Shown here piece after piece: positions 36,600 to 48,804 of a stretch of 64,000 nt of DNA. A model generated the notes under the pieces. The model saw only the letters and a program-made list of their open reading frames with translations. It had not been told where the DNA came from and did not search any database. Made by a program: the position numbers and the translations under genes. Source of the DNA: Hibiscus mutabilis (lineage: Eukaryota > Streptophyta > Magnoliopsida > Malvales > Malvaceae); assembly GCA_019671005.1 (NCBI GenBank), contig CM033745.1:1469780-1533779 (forward strand), read 5' to 3'. The stretch's first letter is position 1; the number at the start of each line of letters is the position of its first letter.

Positions 36600-39518
36600 A
36601 TGCAAAGGAGTAGCCTCTGCATATAATGTATGATCTTTTATGTAATTACAATATTATCTACGACTGTTTTCCCCGGGACAAAGCTTTTGATTCTCTGAAG
36701 CTCAACTAGGAATGAAGGGTTTCGATTTAATCAAGATCACTTTAGAGAGAACTTTGTAAACCACATTACATAAACTTATGGGGCGAAATTGTGAGATCAG
36801 CTCCGGTAGTGCAACGTTCGGTATGAGAATAAGTAAGGAACGATTCTAAGCACTTGGTACCCTGCCACCTTAAAAAATCGCACGGATGCTATGACACACA
36901 TCCTTGCCTACAATGTCCCAACTCTTTTAGAAGAACACCGCATGTAAACAGTTCACCCCCAGCGCTTTCAATGGACCCATATCATGTAATGCTACTGATA
37001 TCTCCCCATCGGTTACCATTGCTGCCAAATAATTCATATCATGTGGCAATAGCTCAGGAAACAAACCTTGCACTTCATATATATTTGCACCATGAACCGA
37101 CGCGGTGAAAAAATTGTAGAAGAAATCAATCGCCAAACTTTGGAGGTCCTCACTATCCGAGAGCCACTCCCCATCAACACCTCTCAATCCAAATATCTGA
37201 TTAGCTTTTTGACGTGCCATGGTCGACATATAAAAGTATTTCGTGTTACAATCCCCATACTGCACCCAATTAGTTCTAGCCTTTTACATCCATACACTTC
37301 CTTCTTGATCTAACACCAGTTCCAACTCCACATGAAGTTTTTGTTGAAGACGAACGAGAGAATCCGAATGGTATTGATTCAACGCCTTATCAATCCCTCG
37401 TAATCGGGCCATGAGTTTTCGCTTATGAACCTCTATTATTCCAAACACTTCCTTATTCCATTTGCATACCTCGGCTTGAAATGTCTCAATATTTGTATCA
37501 ATATCTACATTCTCATTCCAAACTGACTTGAGAAAATCTGGGAATAGTGCATGTTCTTGCCAAACACCCACAAAGCGAAATGGACGATTCTCCCGATCAC
37601 GATCATCTTGACAAAGACTCAAAAACAATGGCATGTGATCCGAACACAACTTGTCCAAGTGCAACACATAAGAGTCTGAAAAGCACGATAGCCATTTAGA
37701 ATTTCCCAAGCACTTGTCCATGCGTTGATAAAGATCTCTCTTTGACCATGTAAACGGTGGCCCCTAAAACCTAAGATCTACCAACCCTGTCTCGAATAAC
37801 CACTCAAAAAACAGCTGACTACCACTCATCTGAGTATCCGAGCCTCTCATGTGCTCCTTAGGATATTGAATAAAATTGAAATCTCCCTCGAGTACCCAGG
37901 GAACATCATGTCCAAGATTCACATCCAATAGTTGTTTCCACACATGTTTACGGACCGCAACTTGGGGGCTCGCATACACATAGGTAAAAAAAATCCATGC
38001 ATCACTATTACGGAGTCGACACTTCCCATGAATGAATTGGTTCACGATTTGCAGCACCTCCATCTGCACATCCTCTACCCAAAGTAACCAGACTCCACCA
38101 CTGAACCCATACGCCTCTACATGAAAAGAATGAGAAAATACCAACTTAGTAATCACTCGTTGCGCTCTTCATGAACTCACCCTCAATTCAAAAAAAAGAA
38201 ACCACCATTGGCCGATACTCACGAACAAACTTCTTGAAATATCGTCTAAACGTTAGGCTCGCCGCACCTTGGAAATTCAAAAACATGAACTTCATCATTA
38301 AAAAATATAAAAGAATAACAACACCTTACTGACCCGAGGTTGTCACCACCAAGCCATCTTGATTCGTATCATCTTGTTGCATATTTCGAGCTTCACTCAT
38401 CTTCACTTGCACGGATTGAGAAGTTGTTCCATCCTCGACCAAGGAATCAAGAGGGCGTAGAAGATCGGGATTGAGAGACGCAACAACTTGCTGCACCCAT
38501 TTTGCGGTGGCTAGACGGGCTGTTATCCGATGATCACTTAGCTTCGTAATCTTTACCCCATGCCGATTAATATCATTGATTCCTTTAGAGTTTTCACCTG
38601 GAATTTTCACAGCCTTTCCGTGGTGCTCTGAAGAGCTAAGACCAAATGATGAGGTGAGGTTGACTTATGATTTCCCTCATTTTAAAAAAACAAAAGAAAG
38701 TGCTGAAATAGGTGAATAAAGAGCGTGTGGGTTGGCCTTGCCCATCGGTCTTTCGATCTTGGAACCCTTGTTCCACTATTATCACAGCTTTATCGGTCTT
38801 TCGATCTTGGAACTCTTGGGCTACAACAACAGGTTGAACACCACCACCCTTAACACTCTTCTTAGGAGCTTTATTCTTCTTTAGAAGATTTGAGTCCATA
38901 TAAGTCGCGTTATGCTGAAAGCCACGACCATCATTCCCTACAGTATCACCCTTACCAATCTCTATCGCACTACTCGACCCCGCTCCCACATTCAAATTTT
39001 AAATCTGTACCTCATTCACATTCGGTTGTACATCCTCGTCCATACGACTATGCTCCTATAGGATTGCAAATCGAGACCCGCCTTCCTCAGCCGACAAGTT
39101 ACCTTCTGAATGCACCACTCTTGAAATCTTAGTATAACGTCGGCGTCGACCATTGGCGACCATTCGGGGACCATACAACTCGAAACCTTGAGCATCAATT
39201 GTCGAGCTAGTTTTGGGCAACACCCTTGAGACATTATCTTTCTTTCGCAACTCTGGTTGCTGAACATGCGCGAAACACTCCCTTTGTATATGACCATACG
39301 CCCCACATGAAAAGCAAACTTGTTGTAGCCCTTCATACTCCAGCTTCTGCACAAAACCATCAATGCCTACACACGAAATGAGAGGTTTATTCAGATTAAC
39401 CATAATTGCTAACCTAGCAAACTTACGACATGAACCACCTTTCTAATTATATGGTCAATTTCCCTAAAAAGTTTCTTCGAATAATGCCGGTAGGGTAATC
39501 CGGGAAATCGCGCCTACA
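36600..39518 (-). mobile_element. LINE retrotransposon body: CCHC, endonuclease, start of RT (broken)
   Basis: Reading leftwards from 39518: the end of the DUF4283 gag-like domain (ARFPGLPYRHYSKKLFREID), zinc knuckle CFSCGAYGHIQREC (about 39290-39335), a low-complexity linker, an endonuclease/exonuclease domain starting MKFMFLNFQGAASLTFRR (about 38300), with GDFNFIQYPKE and LCSDHMPLFLSL, then linker and the start of reverse transcriptase (RPISLCNVVYKVLSKV near 36710-36760). Homology stops at about 36600 before the catalytic FADD box. Stops and frameshifts are present. Several short open frames listed by six-frame translation in 36927-39403 belong to this element. It continues at 42394-43110 beyond an inserted LTR. 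Confidence 0.85.
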
Positions 39519-39523
39519 CTATC

Positions 39524-42388
39524 TGTCATACCCCAAAAACCTGTCTAGTCAGAATTAGGTTCTGGTGATCCGAAATTTTATATCGGCCATGCCCGAATGA
39601 TGTATTTGCTCAATCTTTGTACCCTATTTTGGAGTAATGAAAGTTTTTTAGGCTTAATTGAAGTTGTTGGACCTTTTTGTAAGAAATGAAAGTCATTTGG
39701 TGATGAAATTGTCAAAATTGAAAGTTTGAGGGCAAAAGTGTAAACTTGGAAAAGTTGAAGGACCACCCTTGTAATTATACCAATTAGAGGTGTGAGTCAC
39801 CTCATTGCTTATTTCATCCCACGTGAAATTGGCTACCTTATTAGGAAAAGATGAAGGCTTGTATTAGAGAAAGGAAAAGAAAAAGTGATTGAATATAAAA
39901 TTGTTTTAAAGGTTTTTTCCCAAGCTAGAAAATCTTTTAATTGGTTGCTTGGGAGGCAACCATCATAAGAGATAAAGCTATATGGCTAAATAAGGAAGGT
40001 AAATGGGAATGAAACTTATTACTATAGTTACAGAGGCATTAGCTTTCAACTTTCATTATCCTTTCACCAAGCTAAGCAAGCACCTCCATTGTCATCTTCT
40101 TCTACAAGCTCAAGCAAGCACGTCAATTTAATCCTTGACCTTTGTGTGTTTTCAATATACCAGTTTAAAGCTTGTAGATTGGTAAGTAAAACCCCTATGT
40201 CAATTTGATGATTCTATGAATCCTTAGAGTTTAATTTTAAGATTTAAGTCTTGAATGTTCAAGCTAAGCCCATGTGTTAGAAGGATAATTTCCCTTATTT
40301 TGATGTTGTCTACGAGCCTTGGTAAGCTTGAAAAATGTTTATGAATCATTACTTTCGACTCTAATGTAATTCTCCAATTTTTGAACTAGCTCAAGTGGTG
40401 GAAGACAAGCCATCTTCACCATCTTCATTACCGAGCACTTACAATGGCAAGAGGATCGTTATCCGAGAAACCTTGAAGCCTTCGATTGCTAGGTGAGTGT
40501 AGTTGTGTCTCAGGATCGGCTAGGTGCCATCCCGGTTACATTTGATTTGTATCTATATTATGCCTTCATTGGATAGCTCAAGTAGAGCTTACAAGGTACG
40601 AACTTCGTGTGGTAAGCGTGGTAAAGTCACTATATTGCTTTTGATGCATTTCGATGTCTTATGAATCATTTGTCGTACGTTATATGTGAAAAATGTTTAA
40701 TGTTAACATTGACATCCATGGGAATTGATATGATACATACATGATATGATACGTTACTTGGAGCTAAGGCTCAATTGGCAATCTGATGTGCTATGGCCTA
40801 AGGGCACAAAGGTAAGTTTTATGATAAAATATGTAACCTTGGATACTTGTGGACTTTGGATACAGTTGGCATGCCATAGGGTTATTTGAGCTCATCATGT
40901 AAGGGATTGGACTACGGTCCGGGCTACGGCCCATATGTGGGGAGAAAATGTTGGATTGTGTAAGGGACTCCGAAGCTACGACTCAAGGCTAGGGCCTACT
41001 TTCGATATGTGTGGCATACATGGGAATCCGCGTATCTATTGGTTGCTATGTTCAAGGGGAAAATGAAGAATATGTGTTTTGCATTTAATATATGAAATTA
41101 CTATATGTTGATGTTAAGCATAAATTGTATATGTTAATGTTATGTATATGTCATTCAAGCATGCTTACATGTTATACATGTCATTAAAGAGCTTGTAAGC
41201 ATTTGTTATAACTACCTCACTAGGCTATGTAAGTCTAATATTTGTGTGTCTCATGCATTTCAGGATCTTGAAGAAATCCGAGCTTTGATCGTGTGGTTGC
41301 AGTTGCAAGTCACTCTTGTCAACCCCATGTATGCCTATATTTTGTTTGAACTCCTAGTAAGGTGGCATATGACTTAGACATGTTATATTTGTCTATTCCG
41401 ATGTGTGTGTAATGGCCTAAGTGTGTCTAAGGGGCAGATATGCATTTTGGTATGGTTGTAAAATGGTAAAACTAGTTAACTTTGGCTTTAAGGTACTAAA
41501 GGGTAAAAACTTAGTAAATGGATTCGAAATGCTCTAAAAATTTGTATGCTATTAGAATTATTGATTAGTAGCTTGTTGGTAAAATTTGGTAACGTTTGGA
41601 CATCGTTTGATAGGTTAATTCAATTAAAAACCAGCTAAAATCTGTTATTACAGTGCAAGTGTATTGATACATGTCAAGCTGTATCGATACAACCTTGCAT
41701 ATTTGGACTTGGTAAAACAGGTCATATCGATACGAACTTTGGCAATAAGGTCTGGGAAATGAATGGTATCGATACAGCCTTAGGGTGTATTGAAACGGGT
41801 CAATACTGATCAACCTGTATCGATACGGGCTTAGCTGTATCGAAACAGGGTCTGTTAAACAAGGTCAACTTGGGTCAACCTGTATCGATACAACCTTAGT
41901 GGTATCGATACAGGGCCTTAATCACTCAAGTCTAAATTGAATCTATGCATATCCATATCGATACGGACCCAAGGTGTATCGATACAGAGGTAGTTAATTT
42001 TGTTAAAATGCTTTGAATATAATTTTGAATAATTTACAAAATGGTCACTAAATATTATATGGTCTAATTGGGTAGGTAAACGACCTCGGTTTCTAATGAA
42101 GTTTCACACTCTAATAATTAGAAAGTTAAATTTCAGATTGATAACATAAATTTCAGTTAAGGGCCCATAATTTGTAAAAGTTACAGTTTAGTCCCTAAGT
42201 TTGAAAAAGTTTAAAATTGACCTCAATTTGAGTAAGTTGTTAATAAGTTAGCTTGATAAGTCTTTAAGAGATTAATAAGATATTTCAAATAAGATTCTGA
42301 ACTCCGGTTAAGCTTTCGATCTTCGATTATGTCTTCTGGTAACACTTTCCGACCTAGTTCTCAACTAGGCTGGGAAGGAAGTGTTACA
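39524..42388. mobile_element. solo LTR inserted in the LINE
   Basis: It starts TGTCATACCCC and ends GGAAGTGTTACA, flanked by a perfect 5-bp duplication CTATC (39519-39523 and 42389-42393). Removing it restores the LINE reading through DUF4283 (HVIV then ARFPGLPYR, with one TGG-to-TAG stop). No pol genes lie inside. A cluster of palindromic TATCGATA motifs lies at 41661-41985. Words such as GTTGGCATGCCA and GGACTACGGTC are shared with the LTR at 53707-57077, so the two are related. Confidence 0.88.
41661..41985. repeat. cluster of palindromic GTATCGATAC motifs
   Basis: At least eight copies of TATCGATAC (for example near 41682, 41725, 41767, 41818, 41883, 41903, 41955, 41977) plus four variants with one change stand at irregular 15-60 base spacing. 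The core is self-complementary. Between copies the sequence is TTGGTCAACCTG- or AGGTC-like. Confidence 0.85.
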
Positions 42389-42393
42389 CTATC

Positions 42394-43110
42394 ACATGGG
42401 AAGAGTATTTCTCATCTGTCGAAAACGATCTGCTCCATGGTTGAACCGTCAGGTAGCTCCCATAGATAGTCCAGGGGCCATCAGTCAGAGCAGTCGCATA
42501 GTCTCTCGGATCCGCGAAGTACATAAGGAAATAACTATTGTCAAGGTCAATCAACTACAAATCTCCCAAAGGTTTCCACAAAGAATGAATCTTGTCAAAA
42601 GAGTTTGAAATCCAATTGTTCGTCCCATCAGTCGAATTATTATAGTATTCTTCATGTTCCTATCAATCTGATCATGAACTCGCTCATATAATCAAATCGA
42701 CGAATACGATCCAGCCTTGTCAACCACAACATCCTCTTGTAACAATTCAATATCATCACCATCAGGATCCAACTCTAATCCTGATCCCAATGCATATGAA
42801 CATGCCTGACCAACTTTGCTTGCATATGAAGCGTTACCTGTATCATTTGTCGCACCGCCTTGAGCATTGGGCTGCCCAGCCACCACCTCCTCACCACACA
42901 TCTCATTGCCATCAACCTCCTTCCCTTTATTCTTCTTCTGGTGCCTTACATCCTCCGCCAAAACAAGGAAGGACGTTCTCTCTAGCATCGATGAAGCAGC
43001 CAGGCCGAGAACAACTTCCGGTGACCGGCCTCCTGGGTTATCATATGAATTTAGCGTAGGATTTACGTTAGGGTTTTCTCTAGGATTCTCCATCATATCT
43101 GATTTAGTAG
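42394..43110 (-). mobile_element. LINE retrotransposon 5' part (gag-like, DUF4283), broken
   Basis: The LINE open frame starts at about 43096 (MMENPRENPNVNP). After a poorly conserved N-terminus the DUF4283 domain appears with YFADPRDYATALTDGPWTIYG-like sequence near 42480-42550, then QPWSRSFS and the junction with the inserted LTR at 42393. Stops interrupt it near 42650-42690. It belongs with 36600-39518. Confidence 0.8.
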
Positions 43111-43502
43111 TTAAATATTAGTTTAAACTCTTTTAAAAAGTATTAGTTTAAACTAAATATTACCTCATGATTTAAAACGGCACCATCAAAAAAAATATAA
43201 TAATAAGAAAATGACAGGCTAAGAATAAACAAAAAAAGGAGTATACATTACGGTTACGGTAAATAAGATATTCAGAAGGAAAGAAAATTAAATTAGCAGT
43301 CGATTTCGCGTTTGGGAATTGGGATTGAGGAGTCATTCTTAAGATTGGGAAATTAAAGAGATTTTGATTTGGTTTCGAGGGTTGAGGCTTAAGGAGGATC
43401 CTTCCCTTTGCCTTTATCCTTTAGCTTTTTGCAGCCACTCTTTATACAATTTTCTTCTTCTGTTTTTGATCGGAACATAAGTCTGATTACAAAAAGGATC
43501 TT
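43111..43502 (+). promoter_or_regulatory. RABF2 promoter and 5' leader (inferred)
   Basis: The spacer between the LINE and the Rab5 ATG contains the promoter by position. The last 100 bases are pyrimidine-rich, like a plant leader. A TATA-like TTTATACAA lies near 43441. Confidence 0.35.
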
Positions 43503-45609
43503 ATGGCCACTACTGGAAACAAGAACATCAATGCTAAATTAGTAAGTTTTTTTCTCTTTAAACCCTCCTTTTGCTTACAATAATTCCTTTTTTTAGATGT
43601 TACTAGTGTTTTGTGCTCTCGGCCTTTTTAAGATGCTCAATTCTAATCTGGGTCTTGATTAATTGTGTGGATAATGCTTGTTTTTTATCTTCAACTCTAG
43701 TATTTTTTTTTTTTTTGCATAATTTTGTTTTGATTCTGTTAGTTTAAGAGCAGATCAATGCCCTTACAAGGTTCATTTCCCCCCTTTTGATCTCTTTCTA
43801 TGCATCTGATTTAGATTGGTTTAGTTTATCAAGCGCCAAAGCTTAGTACTCGTCTTCTTAATTCTACAATTTTAGTCTGACTTGCGAGGATATGCTTATC
43901 ATTGGCTAATTCTTTGGGATTTTCTGTTGTTCAGGTTGTGTATATTATGTTGATATGAAAATCTGCTACTTCATCCCATTAGCTTCTATATGCATGTATA
44001 ATGTAAATTATTTATGTTTTCATCTGCAATGATTCAACCAAACATGTCTAGAATCCGAGTGCCTTCAGTTTGATCTATGGAAGTGTTGTTATTGACAGTA
44101 TCATGTATGTATTATCTATTAATGCGTATTACATTCTTCAGGTTCTGCTTGGGGATGTTGGAGCTGGAAAGTCTAGTCTAGTGTTGCGCTTCGTGAAAGG
44201 GCAATTTGTTGAATTTCAGGTTGGGAGCTGTTATTGGATTTTGCGAGTTAGAACCTTACTGATTAGAAATTCATTTATGAATATAATATATAGCTTGACA
44301 TTTATGTTATAATGATGTAGGAATCAACCATAGGTGCAGCTTTTTTTTCCCAGACGTTGGCTGTGAATGATGCAACTGTGAAGTTTGAAATTTGGGATAC
44401 AGCTGGTCAAGAGAGGTACCATAGCTTGGCACCAATGTATTACAGAGGAGCTGTGGCTGCGATCATTGTGTATGATATAACAAATCAAGTAAGTTTATGA
44501 TGGCTAACCATTGTCTTCACTATTTGTTTTGGTCATTTAACACTAACTGCCTGTAGCATTAATTTTGACACTGGGAGACGAGACATTAAAACTTTGGGAG
44601 TACTTAATCAAAGTCATAATTAAATAAATTCCATAACATTTCTGGTCTCAAGACAAACTTTCTATGTATCTATTTTAATGTTCTTTGCAACACTGAGTTT
44701 TACTTAGGTTGTCTGATTGATGGCTCTATCAAGATTACTTGTTGAATATTTCCTTTCTTGGATATTAGTAGAGATGCGGGTGACATATAGTTCCTGAAAC
44801 TGTAATGGCATTTTCCTTATCTTGTAGGCATCATTTGAGAGAGCCAAAAAATGGGTCCAAGAACTTAAAGCACAAGGTATCAATTTCTGTTCCTTGAAGA
44901 CAATGAATATTGTTTATTTTCTTATTTTTATCCTCATAACATGTTTATTTAAGTGCCGTAGTTATTGAATTATATTTTTTTATTTTGAATCGTTTCCCTT
45001 TATCTCTTAAGGCAATCCTAATATGGTAATGGCACTTGCTGGGAACAAAGATGATTTACTTGATGCAAGGAAGGTGGCAGCTGAGGTAAGTTATCAGTTT
45101 TTTCCCATTACTTTTAAACATTATAATATAACTGTTAACCAGTAATTCTGAGCATCATTTTGAGGGCAGAATGACTTATAGGATTATTATAATTTTGATT
45201 TTTTGACATTTCAAGACAACTCTCTCTTAGAGATGGTAAAAGATCAAATAGATTCACGCCTCAGTTTTATTTTGACTTTAACATGTATGCTTATCAATTT
45301 GTCTTGTTATTCTTCTCGGTAACTCAGGAAGCAGAAACTTACGCTCAGGAGAATGGTCTTTTCTTCAAGGAAACTTCTGCAAAGACGGCATCCAATGTCA
45401 ACGAGATTTTCTATGAAATAGGTGTTTTATTTGTTGCTGTTAAGTTTCCAATAAGAACACAGTATTTCTTTTATGAACTGCCTCACGACTGATTTTTATT
45501 TCATGCAGCCAAAAGATTACCTCGAGTGCAGCCAACTCAAAATCCTGCTGGAATGGTTATCATGGATAGACCTGCAGAACAAAATGCAAGTGCAACTTGT
45601 TGCTCTTAG
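43503..45609 (+). CDS. RABF2: Rab5-type small GTPase RABF2 (RHA1/ARA7-like)
   Basis: Plant RABF2 proteins control fusion at early endosomes and the route to the vacuole. Seven exons: 43503-43541, 44142-44219, 44321-44488, 44828-44876, 45012-45085, 45328-45421, 45509-45609. All junctions are GT/AG, giving 200 residues, the family length. Motifs: P-loop GDVGAGKS (17-24), effector region ESTIGAAFFSQ (40-50), switch II WDTAGQERY (64-72), guanine specificity NKDD (123-126) and ETSAK (about 154-158). The tail ATCCS ends in a double cysteine for geranylgeranylation, which places it in RABF2 rather than the N-myristoylated RABF1/ARA6 branch. The first exon holds only 13 residues before a 600-base intron. 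No damaging change seen. Confidence 0.95.
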
Positions 45610-46389
45610 GCATTTGCTGTTTCCTACCTGTATCTTCTAAGTAGCTCATATAATGTTCTCTGCAATCGAAGTTTTATCTTCCATACTTTGCTGTGTTTAT
45701 GTACGATTAATTTAGAGTTGTACATGCATGTTGTCTAGACACGATGATATCAACCCGTTAACTGTGTTGGAGATTGATTATTCTTATAATTAAAGTGCCG
45801 TATGGTTATGTTTCGCTTCCCTATTTTGTTGCAACATTTTCAAATAAATATACCATTTCCTCCATTGACATGGTTGCTCGACTACAAGGCTGAGCTATGT
45901 CATTTCCTCCGTTGACATGGTTGCTCGATTACAAGCCTGAGCTAATTATCAACGGTCTGTATTGCTTGAACTGAGTTCTCAACTTGGTAAGCATCAAGGG
46001 ATTGTAGGAGCGCATTATATACCACTTCTTCAGTGGGTTGGTTTAGTCGAACAATGCTGTGTCGATTATAATATAGGCATGGATTAAATTATTTAATGCC
46101 TGACCAGCATATGTTTGAACTAAAACAATAAATGATAAGTTAGGCTTGGTTTTTTGTACTAAAAGTTACATCTATATGCTTCCGATAAATATATTTGCGA
46201 GACGAAGCAGTATATTAAGTAAAATCCATTTACACCAATTCCATTTCTAACACCGAAAATCATATCAAACTCAAGTTTCTTCTTGTTCTCTGATTTTTTT
46301 TTTTCACCGTCTATATACATTGCACAAGTGGGGAAAATACACATCCCCGGGAGAACAATAATTGAATATTAATTTTGACCGTCTTCTTC
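45610..46389. other. convergent 3' ends of RABF2 and TLC gene
   Basis: Untranslated tails of the two converging genes and spacer. A 45-base phrase (CATTTCCTCCATTGACATGGTTGCTCGA) occurs twice at about 45855 and 45900, a short tandem duplication. No gene seen. Confidence 0.5.
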
Positions 46390-48804
46390 CTATGTCCGTG
46401 ATGGCCTCTTTGCTAAAGAGTTCACTAGACCTTTAATAATCTTCCCAAACCACATCATGTTCAAGATGCCTAATGCGGATGGCACGCCGAAAACCAAGAC
46501 GAAGCCAAAGGTATGCATCTTGATCACCTACTGAGTCAAACGAAGTTAGAACAGATATTGAAATGTTCAGTTTAATATAAGCTTTTTTGTGTATCCAACT
46601 ATCCATGACTAAACAAGTGTTGGACATGGGTACTTGAGGGAAAATGAGGAGTCCAGACAACTTAAGTTGTTTGATTTTAGTGCAATTTTCTCTTTCACAA
46701 TTCTTAGCAACAATCAAATATTGTCAACAATATTAATTAATTCAGCAAAGTAGTTGAAGACACAAAATATTCAATTAAAGCTAAAAACCAAGGGAGGTGA
46801 AAGTACCTGATCATAATGCAAGTACACATGGTAGAACATGTAGCCAAACAACAGAACTCTCGCAATCTGCAATCAGTAACTTCTGCTTAGGTTAAAAGTT
46901 CAGGGACCTTATTGAAAACGCAAAAAAAAGAGAGTAAGTTCTGCTATCTTTGTGAGCAAAGATATGAAACACCCTAAAAAAAAAAGCTTCCAAGTAATCA
47001 AGAAAGTCCAGCCAGCTTGTTTTGATGGCCATCCATGTCTAATTATCCATTCAACTCATTCTCTTCTGTTTTCCTATTTTATGACACAGGTTCCTGTGGG
47101 GTGAAATTTAACCATGCATGTAAATTTCATAATGGAAACATTAGAAAAGTTGAGCTCACCAGCCAGCCTATAAAGATGATGATACCATTAATGAGATATG
47201 CAATGGAATGCTTCATACCAGCTGTATCAAGGTACCTTTAATCACATAAATCATTAGATGATTTACAATCGAATTTTCTACACACGAACATAATCACGCA
47301 GAACTTACCATCTCAAATGGATCTCCGGGGTTGTCACCTCGGATATAAGAACCATGTATGTGTACAGCTGAGCTTCTCCAGTAAACATTGAATATGCCAC
47401 TGCAATTCCAGAAAGGATGCGATGGATAACCTGTAATCAGATGATAGTATCTCGTTAATCATCTCTTATCATTACATATACCCCATGAACATATGGTTAC
47501 CAGTTTTATAAAGATTCAACTCTATTCAGCACAAGTCAAAGTTACTACAAAAATTAATTGAATTGAATCCTCTGACCTAGAAGCATAACAACCCTATGCT
47601 CGCATGCTGTCTGTTGCATTTTAGTTGAAGATACACTTTACAGTAGCAAAAGTTGAACTGTTACTAATATTATTGTTCCTTGCAACAATAAGGAGATAGA
47701 CAAATAAATGAAATGTATGCCAGAGTGCTTTCCGAGTAGAGAATACACTTACATATTCCATTCCACCTAAAGCTGGATATTGCCATAAAGTCATAGCGAG
47801 GTCCGAAAAGAAGTATCCAAGAGAAACCTGTAAAATATAACAGATGTTTTTACCAAAATTTGGCATTTGAAATCGGAGTAAAGTAGTCAAGGAAGCTGCT
47901 AACAACTACAAGAACATTATGCATCCTCAAAAAGTGAAAAAGGATGTCCTTTTGGGTTGCCATTAGCAGTTTGTTCTTAAAAGAAACTTGTTCATAGAAA
48001 GTTAAGCGCACCTGCACTGCACACACACACACAATTTTATATGATATAGATGGCTCATTAAATAAGCGGATAGAATGTGGTTCCCAGTTCAGGGTTGATA
48101 ATATATCTCAGCAGATAAACTATCCACAAGATACATGGTTGAACCACTTCAAGATCACATAAGAAGGTTAAAACTTACCCCTAACCCAAAAGTAGAGAGT
48201 GTTGAGCTTCTGAAGACAATAAGACCTGAAAGCTGTGGATCAGAAAAGAGGTCCGACCAGAAGACGAAGTACAACGACACAGCAGAAATGAAAAGGGCGT
48301 GAGTCGTAGAGATGCCACTGCCAAAAATATGTTAAAAATCAATGAGAGAATGAGCATGATTACAGAAGCAAAAAAATAAAACAGAGCTTGCACTATACAG
48401 TCTATACTAACCGATTGTTCCAATCTACTCGTTGAATTTTAGTAAGACTAGGGTAAGTCTTGATGTAAAAGGTGCTGATTAAGTCAGTCAGATCATAGAC
48501 CTATACAAACATAAGTTCAAAGGAGTCCAAGGGAAAAGCAGCCATGTAAGTTGTAACAACATCAAAATAGATGCAAGTTAATTTGAAATATGTGAAATTT
48601 ATTCCTGCAAGCTTCATAATGGGTACAAGGAGCATCCTTCACTAGGGGAAAAACACAGCATACCACTTTGCAAGCAAGAATGCCACCGAGGATGGAAGTA
48701 TAAGGTAGGAAAGGATCAGCCAATAAGTAATTCTTAACCAACATGTGAGCCTGGTTTTTGTAAGACTTCATTGCCATGGTTGTCTGCTTAGACAGTGCTT
48801 CCAT
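46390..48804 (-). CDS. TLC-domain membrane protein (TLCD4/TMEM56-like)
   Basis: TLC domains (TRAM/LAG1/CLN8) have several membrane helices and occur in lipid-handling proteins of the ER; the precise role of this plant branch is not known to me. Eight coding exons: 48804-48664, 48500-48412, 48317-48179, 47827-47753, 47430-47309, 47235-47160, 46866-46807, 46527-46390. Junctions are GT/AG and in frame, 279 residues. Landmarks: LVKNYLLADPFLPYTSILGG (23-42), KIQRVDWNNRGISTTHAL, FVFWSDLFSD, GYFFSDLAMTLWQYPALGG, EYVIHRILSGIAVAYSM, LISEVTTPEI, FIGWLIARVLLFGYMFYHVYLHYDQ. The H in EYVIHR is the conserved histidine of the domain. The start has a second in-frame ATG at residue 10. Order and length match the single-copy plant family with seven introns. 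Confidence 0.92.

Noticed and set aside
36854..37313. Plus-strand frames around 37 kb, and the frames at 38890 and 42381-43121
   Set aside because: Antisense to the LINE coding strand.
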